A stretch of DNA of 64,000 nucleotides from Naematelia aurantialba (lineage: Eukaryota; Basidiomycota; Tremellomycetes; Tremellales; Naemateliaceae): the NCBI GenBank assembly GCA_021527695.1, contig JAKFAO010000008.1, positions 372,001 through 436,000 of the forward strand. The letters run 5' to 3'. Below are positions 1 to 8,812 of this stretch, one piece after another (the stretch's first letter is position 1; every line of letters begins with the position of its first letter). Below the pieces are notes generated by a model. The model ran no database searches, was not told the DNA's origin, and saw nothing but the letters and a program-made list of their open reading frames with translations. A program made the translations under genes and the position numbers.

Positions 1-1925
1 GCTTGGACCTGAGAGCAGAGCGAGTCAACTACCATACAAGAGCTATGTATGAGAGTGGTGAGAGGTATGCTCGAGTGTGGGATGCAGGAGGTATGTTTGG
101 CAGTGGGATGCGAGCGGGATGCTTGGGAGTGGGAGACGGACGTACGAGCCCGGGATGCTGTATTTGTTGTCTGAAGTGGCGAAATCGCCCAACATGTACC
201 CTCGGCAATTCGCCCTGAGCAGAATCAGCATCATCCCTCGCTTCCTACTATTGACGCTGCTTCCGACGTCCGTCTCTCTCAAAGTAGACTCAGACTCACG
301 TCGCGCCGATGCCGCACCATCCCCAGAGCCCGAGCTGCGCCGCCCCTGCCGCAGCATTGACCTGGAACGCCCCTTCCGGTACGCGCACGATGGCGCTCAG
401 CCCGCCCTGAGCAGTCTGCAGCGTCAATGTCGACACGAGCGCCGCAGTCAGGCATATGGCAGGTACGACGAATGGCCGATAAGTGAGGTATCCCGGCACA
501 ACTGGGCCGTTGATCCAGTTTCTTGATTTTTCTTCGGGACTTGACAGGGTACCGAGAGAGCGGGGGCGAAGACGGGGCGCAGGGAGGGAGTACCGTGCAG
601 GCGCGACGGACATCCTCCCTAGGCGCTGGTGTTCTTCGGGCACCATGAGGTTGGGCGATGCTCCTCTCGCTGACCGTCCGCCGAACCTGTTCACAGCATG
701 GCTCTCGGAAAATGGATCGGTATCACGTCCGGCCGCAAAATCGGCATCAAGGCCGGCATCAGGGTAGGGAGAGTACCCTTTCTGTTGTAGGTCTTGTCGT
801 TGGAAATAAGAATCGCTCGGCGGTTGTTCCGAGTAAAGCTGTTGAGGGGGGTACAGCTGCCGCGCAGACGAGGGTTGCTGTTGTGGGTCCAACGGTGGCC
901 ACCCGGGCGTAGGCTGCGCGTGAAACGTCGATCGCTGCCTTGCTCCTTCGTAGGCCGATGACGATCCGAGTGCGGATCCCCGTCCGTAGAACGAGGCAGA
1001 CGCAGGCGCCGACACGGCAGGCAGACTTGTCCTCACGCGATAGCGCGGATCAGTCGGTCCATTCGCAGACGTCAGTGGGGCTGTCATTGGTTCCGGCTCG
1101 TCGTAGGCCAGAAAGCTGTCGGGGCCGGTCTCCAGAATTCCACGAGGAAGCGGCGCATTGCTGTCGCCGTCTTCTACCTCGACTTGGAGGCCTGTATCTC
1201 CCATCCCTGCTGCTGCTGCTTCTGTGTCTGTGTCTGCTCCTGCGCCAAGTGCTCGCGAGCCCTGCCCCTCGCCGCGGCTTGCCGATCTACCCAGTCGTCC
1301 TCGTGCTTTCTTTTGCGATTTTGCTCGTTTCTTTCGATGCTTTCCTCTTAGCGACTGGCGGTTTAGCCCGTTCCTCCGTGCCAGACTCGGCAGACTCCTC
1401 CTCGATATATCCCAGCCTCGTCTTGGCAGTCGGAAGTGCAGTGGTCATTCCCGCAAAACTACTGCGGCTCCATGCGCTCGTTGCCGTCGGAGCGGCGTCG
1501 CCCCAATCGCTCCGTGCGTACACTGGCGTTTCCCGCGTATCCCCTCCTCCTTCGTCTGTCTCAAGCCCTCCCTCTTCTTCAGCGTACACATCCCCGTGGC
1601 CGCCATATACGTCGCTTCCATCTTCTGTTCCCCCATCGTATGCGCTTCCTATCACCCCGCCGTACGCATCGTCGGTATCTTCCGCCTCGGGCTGGTCAAA
1701 CGGATTATTCTGCTCGCGGTCGGGGTACCGCGTCGTCGCTGGTGGCAGGGGCCGGGAGGGTATAGGGACCGGCAGCGGCGGCGGGATCCACGATTGCGCC
1801 GAATAGCCTGACGGTTCTCGTGCCAGCGAATACGGGAAGATAGACGATGCGCGAGACCGAGAAGCTCCCGGGGAAACGGGGAACGAGGCTCGTGGAGCCC
1901 CCGCGAACGACGACCGGCGTGCCAT
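1..1925 (-). CDS. SUR7/PalI-like membrane protein, C-terminus cut by window edge
   Basis: Two open stretches, 1925-1287 and about 1380-296, appear to belong to one gene read leftward. The start chosen is ATG at 1925 (MARRSSFAG). The first ~430 residues are polar, Ser/Pro/Asp-rich and probably disordered. A hydrophobic segment follows (VPAICLTAALVSTLTL), then the motif GLWGWC, which resembles the first-loop GLWGYC signature of the SUR7/PalI (Rim9) four-helix family. At about 296 a GTGAGT donor and a CTGAT...CTCAG acceptor carry the frame on into NCRGYMLGDFAT, which suits that loop's second cysteine. The remaining helices lie beyond position 1. Family members act at the plasma membrane in eisosomes or pH sensing. 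The long disordered N-terminus before helix 1 is unusual. The frame change between 1290 and 1160 must be an intron, but I could not fix its ends. Two separate genes is the alternative. Confidence 0.5.
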
Positions 1926-2343
1926 AGTGTCTTTGTTCCAATCCTGATGGAGTATATTTGGCTGCCCGACGAGTTGGCCTCCTCCCACACGCGGTCGACG
2001 CAACGAAAGAGACGTCAAGCGGGTCGAGGTGAGGAATTCTCTCGATAATGGACATGAGTTATTAGTGGCGCTGTGGAGGACACAAGAGCAGGGGGGAGGC
2101 ACAAAGGATAGCCACAAAGGGCGAAAGGAGGTGAAACGCTATACCAATGAGGCCGCTAAAACGGCGAGGAGTCATGATCAGTGACTGTCGTGAGAGTAGC
2201 TGGTGGACAGGGAGATGACAAGCACGAGAAGATGACCGTCAGTTCGAGCAGGGTCAGCATCGAATAATGTCGATACATGCAGGTGTGGTATGGCAAATTT
2301 TGACGTCGCAGCAAATCCCGGAGCGGCCATATGACCTTATGCC
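1926..2343. other. intergenic: promoter of SUR7-like gene and 3' flank of ECM4 gene
   Basis: About 420 nt between two leftward genes. Short ORFs here lack conserved motifs. I see no RNA gene, no clear TATA box and no strong repeat. Confidence 0.5.
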
Positions 2344-3800
2344 TCAAAGTGGCTCAATGTTGGGCTGCGGACCCAGCGGTACGACTCGTGGTGGGTTGAT
2401 CTGGGCATGCGAGTAGTAGTAATGCTCCTTGATATCTGTGTGCGAGTCAGCGGAGCCGCAAGTGGTTCTCCACGCTTTAGAGGGGAGTCGGCGGAGAGCT
2501 ATAGGGAAGTGGTGTGAAGTATGTGAAGGGGAACAACTCACGCTCAAAGTTGGTCGTGTCTTTGAAGGCGGGATAGTTCCAGTACAGATTCTTGAGCCAT
2601 TTGTTGATATTTGGGTAGTTGTGGCGGACTGTCCGGCAAACATTAGTCGACAGCTAACGAGGCACTTTGGGCGTACTTGTGCCAAGGTTGCACTTGAAAT
2701 GCCCAACGTAGACTGGGTCGAAGCGGACAATGGTGGTGTACAGCCTGTCAATGTCATCAGCACCAGCACCAGCACTGCCACGCTGTCACGTTTCCGACCC
2801 GAGCCACGTCGCAACTCACCGGACATCGGCTTCCGTCAGTCTCCCCCCAATTAGGAACTCCCTTCCATCGCTCAATTGCTTCTCCAGCCTGTCGAGCGAC
2901 TTGAAGAGCGGCACCACAGCCGTTTCGTACGCCTCTTGCGTGGTCGCAAACCCGCTCTTGTACACCCCGTTGTTGACGTCACTGTACACCCAGTCGTTGA
3001 GCTCGTCAATCTCCGCTCTTAGTTCTTGGGGATACAAGTCGAGGTCCTTGCCTTGTCCATCCGGGAGGAGGGCGTTGAACGCAGTGTTCAAGTCCCTGAT
3101 GACCTCGGACGACTCGTTGTTCACTATCGTGTTCTCTTTGGTATCCCAGACGACGGGGACGGTGAAGCGCGCAGAATATTCGGGTTCAGCCTTGAAGTAC
3201 AGCTCGCGGATGTAGGACGAGCCGAACAGCTTGTCGGCGGTCGCGGCGGGGAACGTGTCGAACGAGTGAGCAGAGGCAGGGGCAGGCTCGGCAGATGCAT
3301 TGGCGGGAGTGACAAAGTGCCACCCGCCTTCTAGCATGTGTGGGTGGACTGTCGAGACGTCTAGAGAAGGCCGCATGTCAGCAGGGATGTTCCAGGCAGC
3401 CACAGGGCACGGGGAAAGGAGACGGTGGCAGTGGCCGGGAGGACGAGGACGGGACTCACCGATGAAGTCTTCGAGTCCTTTGAGCTTGCGCACAATCAGA
3501 GTGCGATGGGCCCACGGACACGCGAGTGACACGTAGAGGTGGTATCGACCTTGCCAATATGCCATCAGCCCACCGCTTCCAAAGTGGCGAGGTCATACAG
3601 CGACGCTCACCTTTCTCAGGCGGAAAGCGGCCGCCTGGCTCGATGTGTTCGCGGAACGAGCTCTGTTGGCGCTTAAAGTGCCCATCCTTGCCGGCCCACC
3701 CGGTGATCTTGTCCTTGGACATGATAGATGCGGTATGGTATGACCTGATGCGGTGTCTGAGCACACCTGTCGAGGCGAGCAGAGATGAACAATACGACAT
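2344..3800 (-). CDS. ECM4: glutathionyl-hydroquinone reductase (ECM4/Xi-class GST)
   Basis: It reduces glutathionyl-hydroquinones, and the family also acts as omega-like glutathione transferases. The exons join cleanly: 3722-3611, 3549-3460, 3360-2820, then two more exons ending in HYYYSHAQINPP and the stop at 2344. The catalytic motif SLACPWAHR, with the Xi-class cysteine, sits just after the first intron. Downstream are the family blocks HPHMLEGGW, RFTVPVVWD, NNESSEVIR and the helical domain with LYTTIVRFDPVYVGHFKCN and NYPNINKWL. All introns are GT-AG. There are two in-frame ATGs: 3722 (MSKDKITGW, the usual family start) and 3800, which adds 26 residues rich in Ser/Arg/His with no acidic residue, like a mitochondrial presequence. 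The gene is divergent from the spartin-like gene. Confidence 0.9.
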
Positions 3801-4264
3801 GGACACCTTGACAGATGTGGTCCGCACTTTGTAAGTGACGTTGGCAGTGCCTGGCTAGGCGGATCCGAGGAATTGCCGGTATTACAATAGGAAGCTGAAT
3901 ACAATACGATTATTGAATGACATATAAATCACTAATACTCTCACCGAATAAGCAGGTGCACACGTACTCACCACGTCGCAGCGAGGGCACTCGACGAGCA
4001 GGCGGAAGAACTGTACACTGGGTGCTGTACTGGGCACACCTGCCCCGTCTCCACCCACACTATTCCCAGTCTACAGCTCTCGTCTCCACTCCCGCAGCTC
4101 ACCTCTCGACTCCCCAAGAGTATCGAGCTGGTCGAGAGAGCAGAGGGTGATGAAGGAGTGACGTCGGCCCACGTGGCGTATTTCGCAATCTCGAGTACTC
4201 CATAGACGTCTGTTCACGCAGCTTCCTGACTCTTCTACTTGATCTTCGTCCTCCAGTATCCACA
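3801..4264. promoter_or_regulatory. shared divergent promoter with CACGTG E-box
   Basis: About 460 nt between the starts of the ECM4-type gene (leftward) and the spartin-like gene (rightward). A perfect palindrome CCACGTGG lies at 4169-4176, about 90 nt upstream of the rightward ATG. No coding region is supported here. Confidence 0.45.
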
Positions 4265-5528
4265 ATGACCACCCTCATCGAGATCCCATCTGCCACCGCG
4301 TTGCACATCCCCCGTCCCGATGCCAAGCCAGTGACCCTCTCGACTGGCGAGCTGGTCCTCACCTTGATCCCCGCCAACCCTCCGACGCACCCCTCTCCAA
4401 CATTGACATTGACTATTGGAGCCTCGTCTTTCCCTCTGCTACCCAACTCGCCTGTACAGACAGTCCAGACCAACAAGGAACACGCTTCCTATGCGTTCAA
4501 GCCAGTTGCTGCAGATGGAGGCGCAGAGATTGGTCAGGTGCTCATCAACATGAAAGACAGGTGAGCTATCGCGTCTCCACCCGACGTTGCACCGGTCTCC
4601 ATCTCATACTATGGCCGTTCTGACCATTTGACTATCCCACGAATGAACTGCCATGCTGATGGTCGGTAGCACGTCCCAGGGCGAATGGGAAGCTACGCAG
4701 GCACTGTGTGCCAAGTTTGAAGAGGTGCTCAAAGAGCACGGCGTATGGCAGGAAAAGATCCTCTTTGTGAACGACGAGTACGAGACGGCCGGTGCGTCGA
4801 CCAAGGGCTGGGGCGAGACCATTGCCTCGACCGTCATTGGAGCTGGCCATGCCCTGGCCGAACGTCTCCACGGCTACACCGACCGGTACGTCTGACCTGT
4901 TCATTCATCTTGCGTCACATCTTCGACCGTCCCGAGCTGATTTACTGGCGCTGGTCACGCTAGGCACATCACCGAGACCAATCCTGTCCACCCGCCTGCG
5001 CCGTCCGAGTCCATCGCCAACGCAGCCGCGAGCACGCAATCAGCAACGGGCTCGCTTGCCACGAAAGCCGATCGCGGAGCCGTCAAGGTCGGCGAGCTCA
5101 TCCACGAGGGCGGGAAGAAGGTCGGCGCATACTTGCCCGACTCGATTGCCAAGGCTGCGGCGCCGGTCCCAGAGGCGGACAAGTCCGAGGCCCGCAAGAT
5201 CGCAGAACAAGGGTGGGCACAGCTCACCATCGCCGCCAAGGGCATCGCTAGTGCCACGGTAGAGGTCGCCACGGCGGCCAGCGGGAATGCGCACCGTGCG
5301 GTCGAGCACAACTTTGGCAAAGAGGCCGAAGGCGTCGCCCAGAGTGCGTCCTGTGGTTTCCCCTGACTCGCCTACTCTGTGCGCGTCTGATGCTGATGTG
5401 CCAAAGACGTCGGACAAGTCGGAGCTGATCTCGGCTCCACTGCGCTTTCGGCCGCCAAGGCCACCAACGTAGTCGTTCAGGGCAGTAACGCTGCCAGCGG
5501 GGTTGCAAGTTTGGGAGATTTGAAGTAG
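4265..5528 (+). CDS. spartin/senescence-domain protein
   Basis: Four exons (4265-4560, 4670-4885, 4964-5343, 5407-5528) sum to 338 codons, giving 337 aa. The N-terminal half resembles the spartin/ERD7 region (EIPSATALHIPR near the start). The C-terminal half is the alanine- and glycine-rich senescence domain, with KVGAYLPDSIAKAAAP, IAAKGIASATVEVATAA and a final GSNAASGVASLGDLK. Plant ERD7 and animal spartin proteins of this family bind lipids and associate with lipid droplets or endosomal membranes, so a membrane or lipid-droplet role is inferred. All splice sites are GT-AG with matching phases. It shares its promoter with the ECM4-type gene, and the BAG gene follows on the same strand. Confidence 0.82.
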
Positions 5529-5668
5529 ATCATGGCCGACACGAGAATGACGTGCAAGTTGTATGAAGAATCGGTATCTATGCAGCGCCATGAAGAAGCT
5601 TTCCCACGGTAGCTACCATAAATTTGCTTCCGTTGCTGGAAGGTGTACGCGTCAGTGGCGAGGGTTTG

Positions 5669-5691
5669 TTCTAGAGTGTTCTCGTTGCTTC
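5669..5691. promoter_or_regulatory. heat-shock-element-like array
   Basis: TTC occurs at 5669, 5679 and 5689, exactly 10 nt apart, with GAG at 5674 where HSF sites have GAA (TTCTAGAGTGTTC). This resembles a degenerate nTTCnnGAAnnTTC element. It lies about 205-225 nt upstream of the ATG of an HSP70 co-chaperone, which is where HSF control would be expected. The match is imperfect. Confidence 0.4.
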
Positions 5692-5798
5692 GTCTCCTTT
5701 CTACCACATTCCTCACAGCATCCAGACGACGGCTGAAGCTGACGATGCCCGAGGCCGCGCAGGCGATGACCAAGCGCAGGGCTGTGACATGCAGAGAA

Positions 5799-5805
5799 TA
5801 TAAAA
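5799..5805 (+). promoter_or_regulatory. TATA box of BAG gene
   Basis: TATAAAA begins 97 nt upstream of the ATG at 5896, a normal distance for a fungal core promoter. Confidence 0.6.
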
Positions 5806-5895
5806 CCCAGCTTTTGGCGGCTGACCTTTTCACATTGCCCAGTCGTCCTACTCTACCAGCTAACAACAACCACCAAGTAGCATCTGCTCACTACC

Positions 5896-8442
5896 ATGTC
5901 TTACTACACCAACCCATACCTTGCTGGGTACGCACCACACCCTCGTCGGGCGGTACCAGTGGTCCCCACACCGCAGTACAACTTCTTTACTGCGCCGCAT
6001 TCTGCGTCCCATCCCCTCTCTCACCCGTACTTTGTGCCGGCGCCCTTCGCCGCTGCTCACTTCGACGACCCCAACGCCCACGCTTTCGGTGCCGGTCCCG
6101 GGGCCACCGTCGACGTCGACGTCGACTATGATGCCGAGGAACGCGCGGCCCTAGCGCACCTTCGCGCGATCCAGCGCCGCCGAGAGGAAGCTGAAGCTGC
6201 TAAAGCTAGAGAGGCCGCCATCCGCGCACGCGTCCAGGCAGAGCGCGAAGCTGCTGTCGAGCGAGAGCGGGCACGCGAACAAGCCCCCCTAGAGCGCGAG
6301 CAAGCTCGAGAACGCGAACGCGAGCAGGTCGCCGCCATTGCCCGCGCCATTGCCCGTGACCACCAGGCCAAGCTGGCTGCTCTCGAGAGGGAGCAGGAAC
6401 AACAGCGCCAGCTACAACAGCGACAACGCCAACGCCAAGAGGCATTCGCCGCCTACCGTGACGCCGCGCTACGACATGTAGAGGCGCTCCGACGTGCCAA
6501 GTTGGAGCAAGTGAACAAGCGCAAGCAAGAGGTCGAGAAGCGCAGGCTGCAATGTGCGGACAAGTGCGCCGACAGGTGTGAAGGGAGGTGTGCGAGGAGG
6601 TTAGTCTGCCCGTGTGCTGAGAACGAGCAGGAAACTGACTCGCCTTGCAGCACGCCCGCAGGCACGTCTGCACCCTCAGCACCCGCCAAGGACCTGAGCG
6701 ACCTGAACAATGTGTTGCAAGCATTGTTCGGCATCGTTCTCGAGGAACCGACTGCTGCAGCGCCAACCCCGGCTTCGGCTCCGGCTCCGGTTCAACAGCC
6801 CGAGTCAGCGGCTCGCACCACCGCGACCCCCAAGCCGGCCGAGACACCCAAGCCAATCGAGACTCCCAAACCCGTCGTGGCCCCCAAGCCAGTCGAGACT
6901 CCCAAGCCAGCTGAGACCTCCAAGCCAGTCGAGGCTCCCAAGCCAGTCGAGACCAAGCCCCAGCAGGCTCCCGAAGCAAAGACCGACAAGGCCGCTGACT
7001 CCAAGACCGCTCCCGTCTTTCCTGAACACCTGAACGCACTACTCAACCAGTTCCTCGGGCTGCGGGTCGAGCCTGCTTCCGATGACGATGCCAAGTCCAA
7101 GTCTACGACAGGTGTTCCAGCGGGTCTGAACGAATTCCTCTCCCAGTTCGGTCTCGTGTTCGAGCCGACCAACGACGCTGACGACTCCGCCGCCGACAAC
7201 GAAGATGAGAAGGCGGCGGTGTCCGCGGCTCCCGCAACAGCTCCGGTTGCAAGTTCTTCCAAGACTGAACCTGCTGCCAAGCCCACCAGCGCCGACTCTC
7301 CGACGCCTGCGGAAGCTTCAAGCTCTTCCAAGCCCAAGCCGTTCGACAGCCCGGCTCCTCTGACCAGCTTTCTCAACGAGGTGACCGATCTGCCGCCGTT
7401 CGTCCGGGACATCTTGTCGAATGTCGAAGTCGCCTTTTCCGAGCACCGGAAGGCCAAGGACAAGGACCAGTCTGCCCCTGCGCCAGGCGCCACTGACGCC
7501 CCTGCCTCCACCACAGACGCGTCTGCCGATGCGGAAACCGAGGTGCAGGGAAAAGGCAAAGGTGTCGCCGCCGGCGAAAAGCCAGCGCTTGACAAGCTCA
7601 ACTCGATCGCGCACGATCTGCAGCTGCTCCAGGCGTCGTTTGTCTTTCCCAACCACCTGAGCTTCTCGACGGCGCAGCCGAGCGAGGCGGCGCCGTCTCT
7701 GCTGTTCAACCGCACCAACCGGCCCTACCACGCGCAGACGAACAAGCTGCTCGAGCTGCTGTTGCAGGCGGACGGGATCTCGAGCGGCGGGAACAAGGAG
7801 GTGCGGAGCAAGCGCAAAGAGGTGGTCAAGGCCGTCGAAGGCGCCATTGAGGAGCTCGAGAAGAAGCGGGATGCGGCGTGGGTCGAGGTCAAGCAGCGCC
7901 GCGAGCGAGGCGAGAGCGACGAGGAAGACGAGGTCTCGTCGGCTTCCTCGGCTGCCGGAGACCACGACCACGACCCCCACGACCACGACCACGAGATCTC
8001 GCGCAAGCCGACGCCCGTGACAGTCGAGGACGCCGACGACGACGAAGCGGACGGATACCAAGTGCCCGTTTCTGCAGCTACCGAAGAGTCAGCAGACACG
8101 TCGGTGACCAGGCCCGTCGAGGAACCTGCTGCGCCATCATCTGAGCCGACCACCACCGCCGCTCCCTCTACAGAGTCACAGGGAGAGGTACCCAAGTCAT
8201 ACGCTGAAGCGGCTGCTGAGGCGGTGGCCAGCGAAGTGGAGCACGTCGAGAACGTCGAGAACGAGAACCAGATCGAGAACGAGACCCAGCATGTCGAGGA
8301 GTCACCGGATGCCGACCAGGCTGAGGTCCAGGATCAGTCGGCTGGGAAGGCCGAGGACGTGCATGTGGAGGTCGAGGTCGAGCCCGAGGCCGCGGATGCC
8401 GAGAAGCAAGGGGACAAGGAGGAAGGGTACGAGATGCTCTGA
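5896..8442 (+). CDS. BAG-domain HSP70 co-chaperone
   Basis: One open frame of 848 aa. The N-terminus is Pro/Tyr-rich. Residues ~75-210 are a long charged Arg/Glu/Gln helix, likely coiled coil. A cysteine-rich patch (CADKCADRCEGRC) follows, then ETPKP-type repeats around residues 310-355. Residues ~565-660 match a BAG domain: KLNSIAHDLQLLQASFVFP, a conserved N-R-P turn, then RSKRKEVVKAVEGAIEELEKK. BAG proteins bind the HSP70 nucleotide-binding domain and speed ADP release. The C-terminal ~190 residues are acidic. At 6600-6650 lies a 51-nt segment with a GTTAGT donor, CTGAC branch and TTGCAG acceptor; if it is removed the frame is kept and the protein is 831 aa. Assignment to BAG is by pattern only. 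Confidence 0.8.
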   Translation: MSYYTNPYLAGYAPHPRRAVPVVPTPQYNFFTAPHSASHPLSHPYFVPAPFAAAHFDDPNAHAFGAGPGATVDVDVDYDAEERAALAHLRAIQRRREEAEAAKAREAAIRARVQAEREAAVERERAREQAPLEREQAREREREQVAAIARAIARDHQAKLAALEREQEQQRQLQQRQRQRQEAFAAYRDAALRHVEALRRAKLEQVNKRKQEVEKRRLQCADKCADRCEGRCARRLVCPCAENEQETDSPCSTPAGTSAPSAPAKDLSDLNNVLQALFGIVLEEPTAAAPTPASAPAPVQQPESAARTTATPKPAETPKPIETPKPVVAPKPVETPKPAETSKPVEAPKPVETKPQQAPEAKTDKAADSKTAPVFPEHLNALLNQFLGLRVEPASDDDAKSKSTTGVPAGLNEFLSQFGLVFEPTNDADDSAADNEDEKAAVSAAPATAPVASSSKTEPAAKPTSADSPTPAEASSSSKPKPFDSPAPLTSFLNEVTDLPPFVRDILSNVEVAFSEHRKAKDKDQSAPAPGATDAPASTTDASADAETEVQGKGKGVAAGEKPALDKLNSIAHDLQLLQASFVFPNHLSFSTAQPSEAAPSLLFNRTNRPYHAQTNKLLELLLQADGISSGGNKEVRSKRKEVVKAVEGAIEELEKKRDAAWVEVKQRRERGESDEEDEVSSASSAAGDHDHDPHDHDHEISRKPTPVTVEDADDDEADGYQVPVSAATEESADTSVTRPVEEPAAPSSEPTTTAAPSTESQGEVPKSYAEAAAEAVASEVEHVENVENENQIENETQHVEESPDADQAEVQDQSAGKAEDVHVEVEVEPEAADAEKQGDKEEGYEML
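6600..6650 (+). other. possible frame-preserving intron in BAG gene
   Basis: It has GTTAGT at the 5' end, CTGAC 14 nt before the 3' end, and TTGCAG. Its length of 51 nt is divisible by three and it has no stop, so both spliced and retained forms encode full-length protein. Retention adds 17 residues including three cysteines. Confidence 0.6.
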
Positions 8443-8812
8443 AACGTTTTGTAGCTCGCCAGCATAAGCATAATAGCATGTGATATACGGTAGTACAAGT
8501 AAGATGACGTAGTAAGATGACTTGGTACATAAGATCGTCTGTAGCAAGAGTAATGAATCGATGGTATCCATGGCAACGAAGGATTAAGCCAGTCACCTCG
8601 CCCTGAGCTGCAGTGGGTTGTCGACTGAATGCATTCGCTCGAGATGCAGCACGCAGTGAAGCGAGACTATGACGAGAAGATGCATGACCATGATCTGCCC
8701 AATGCCCCTTTCTCCCCAGGCACTCCTCCGACTCCCCACGGCCACGCCCGCCGACGCCTGGTACGACCTGTCGCCAGAATCTCCCCCTGCTCCTACGCGG
8801 CCCACCTTGCTC
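8443..8812. other. convergent 3' region between BAG and CLC genes
   Basis: About 370 nt of 3' flank shared by two converging genes. ORFs here are low-complexity shadows. No RNA gene or terminator hairpin was recognised. Confidence 0.5.

Larger units (their letters stand above)
5529..5895. other. intergenic: upstream region of the BAG gene
   Basis: About 370 nt holding a heat-shock-like element (5669-5691) and a TATA box (5799-5805). No coding region is supported; the ORF starting near 5643 runs out of frame into the BAG gene. Confidence 0.6.

Noticed and set aside
6206..7718. Long minus-strand ORFs opposite the BAG gene
   Set aside because: They reflect codon bias (high GC third positions) and the KP-ET repeat read backward, giving LGSLDWLGG-type periodicity; the BAG domain on the plus strand is convincing.
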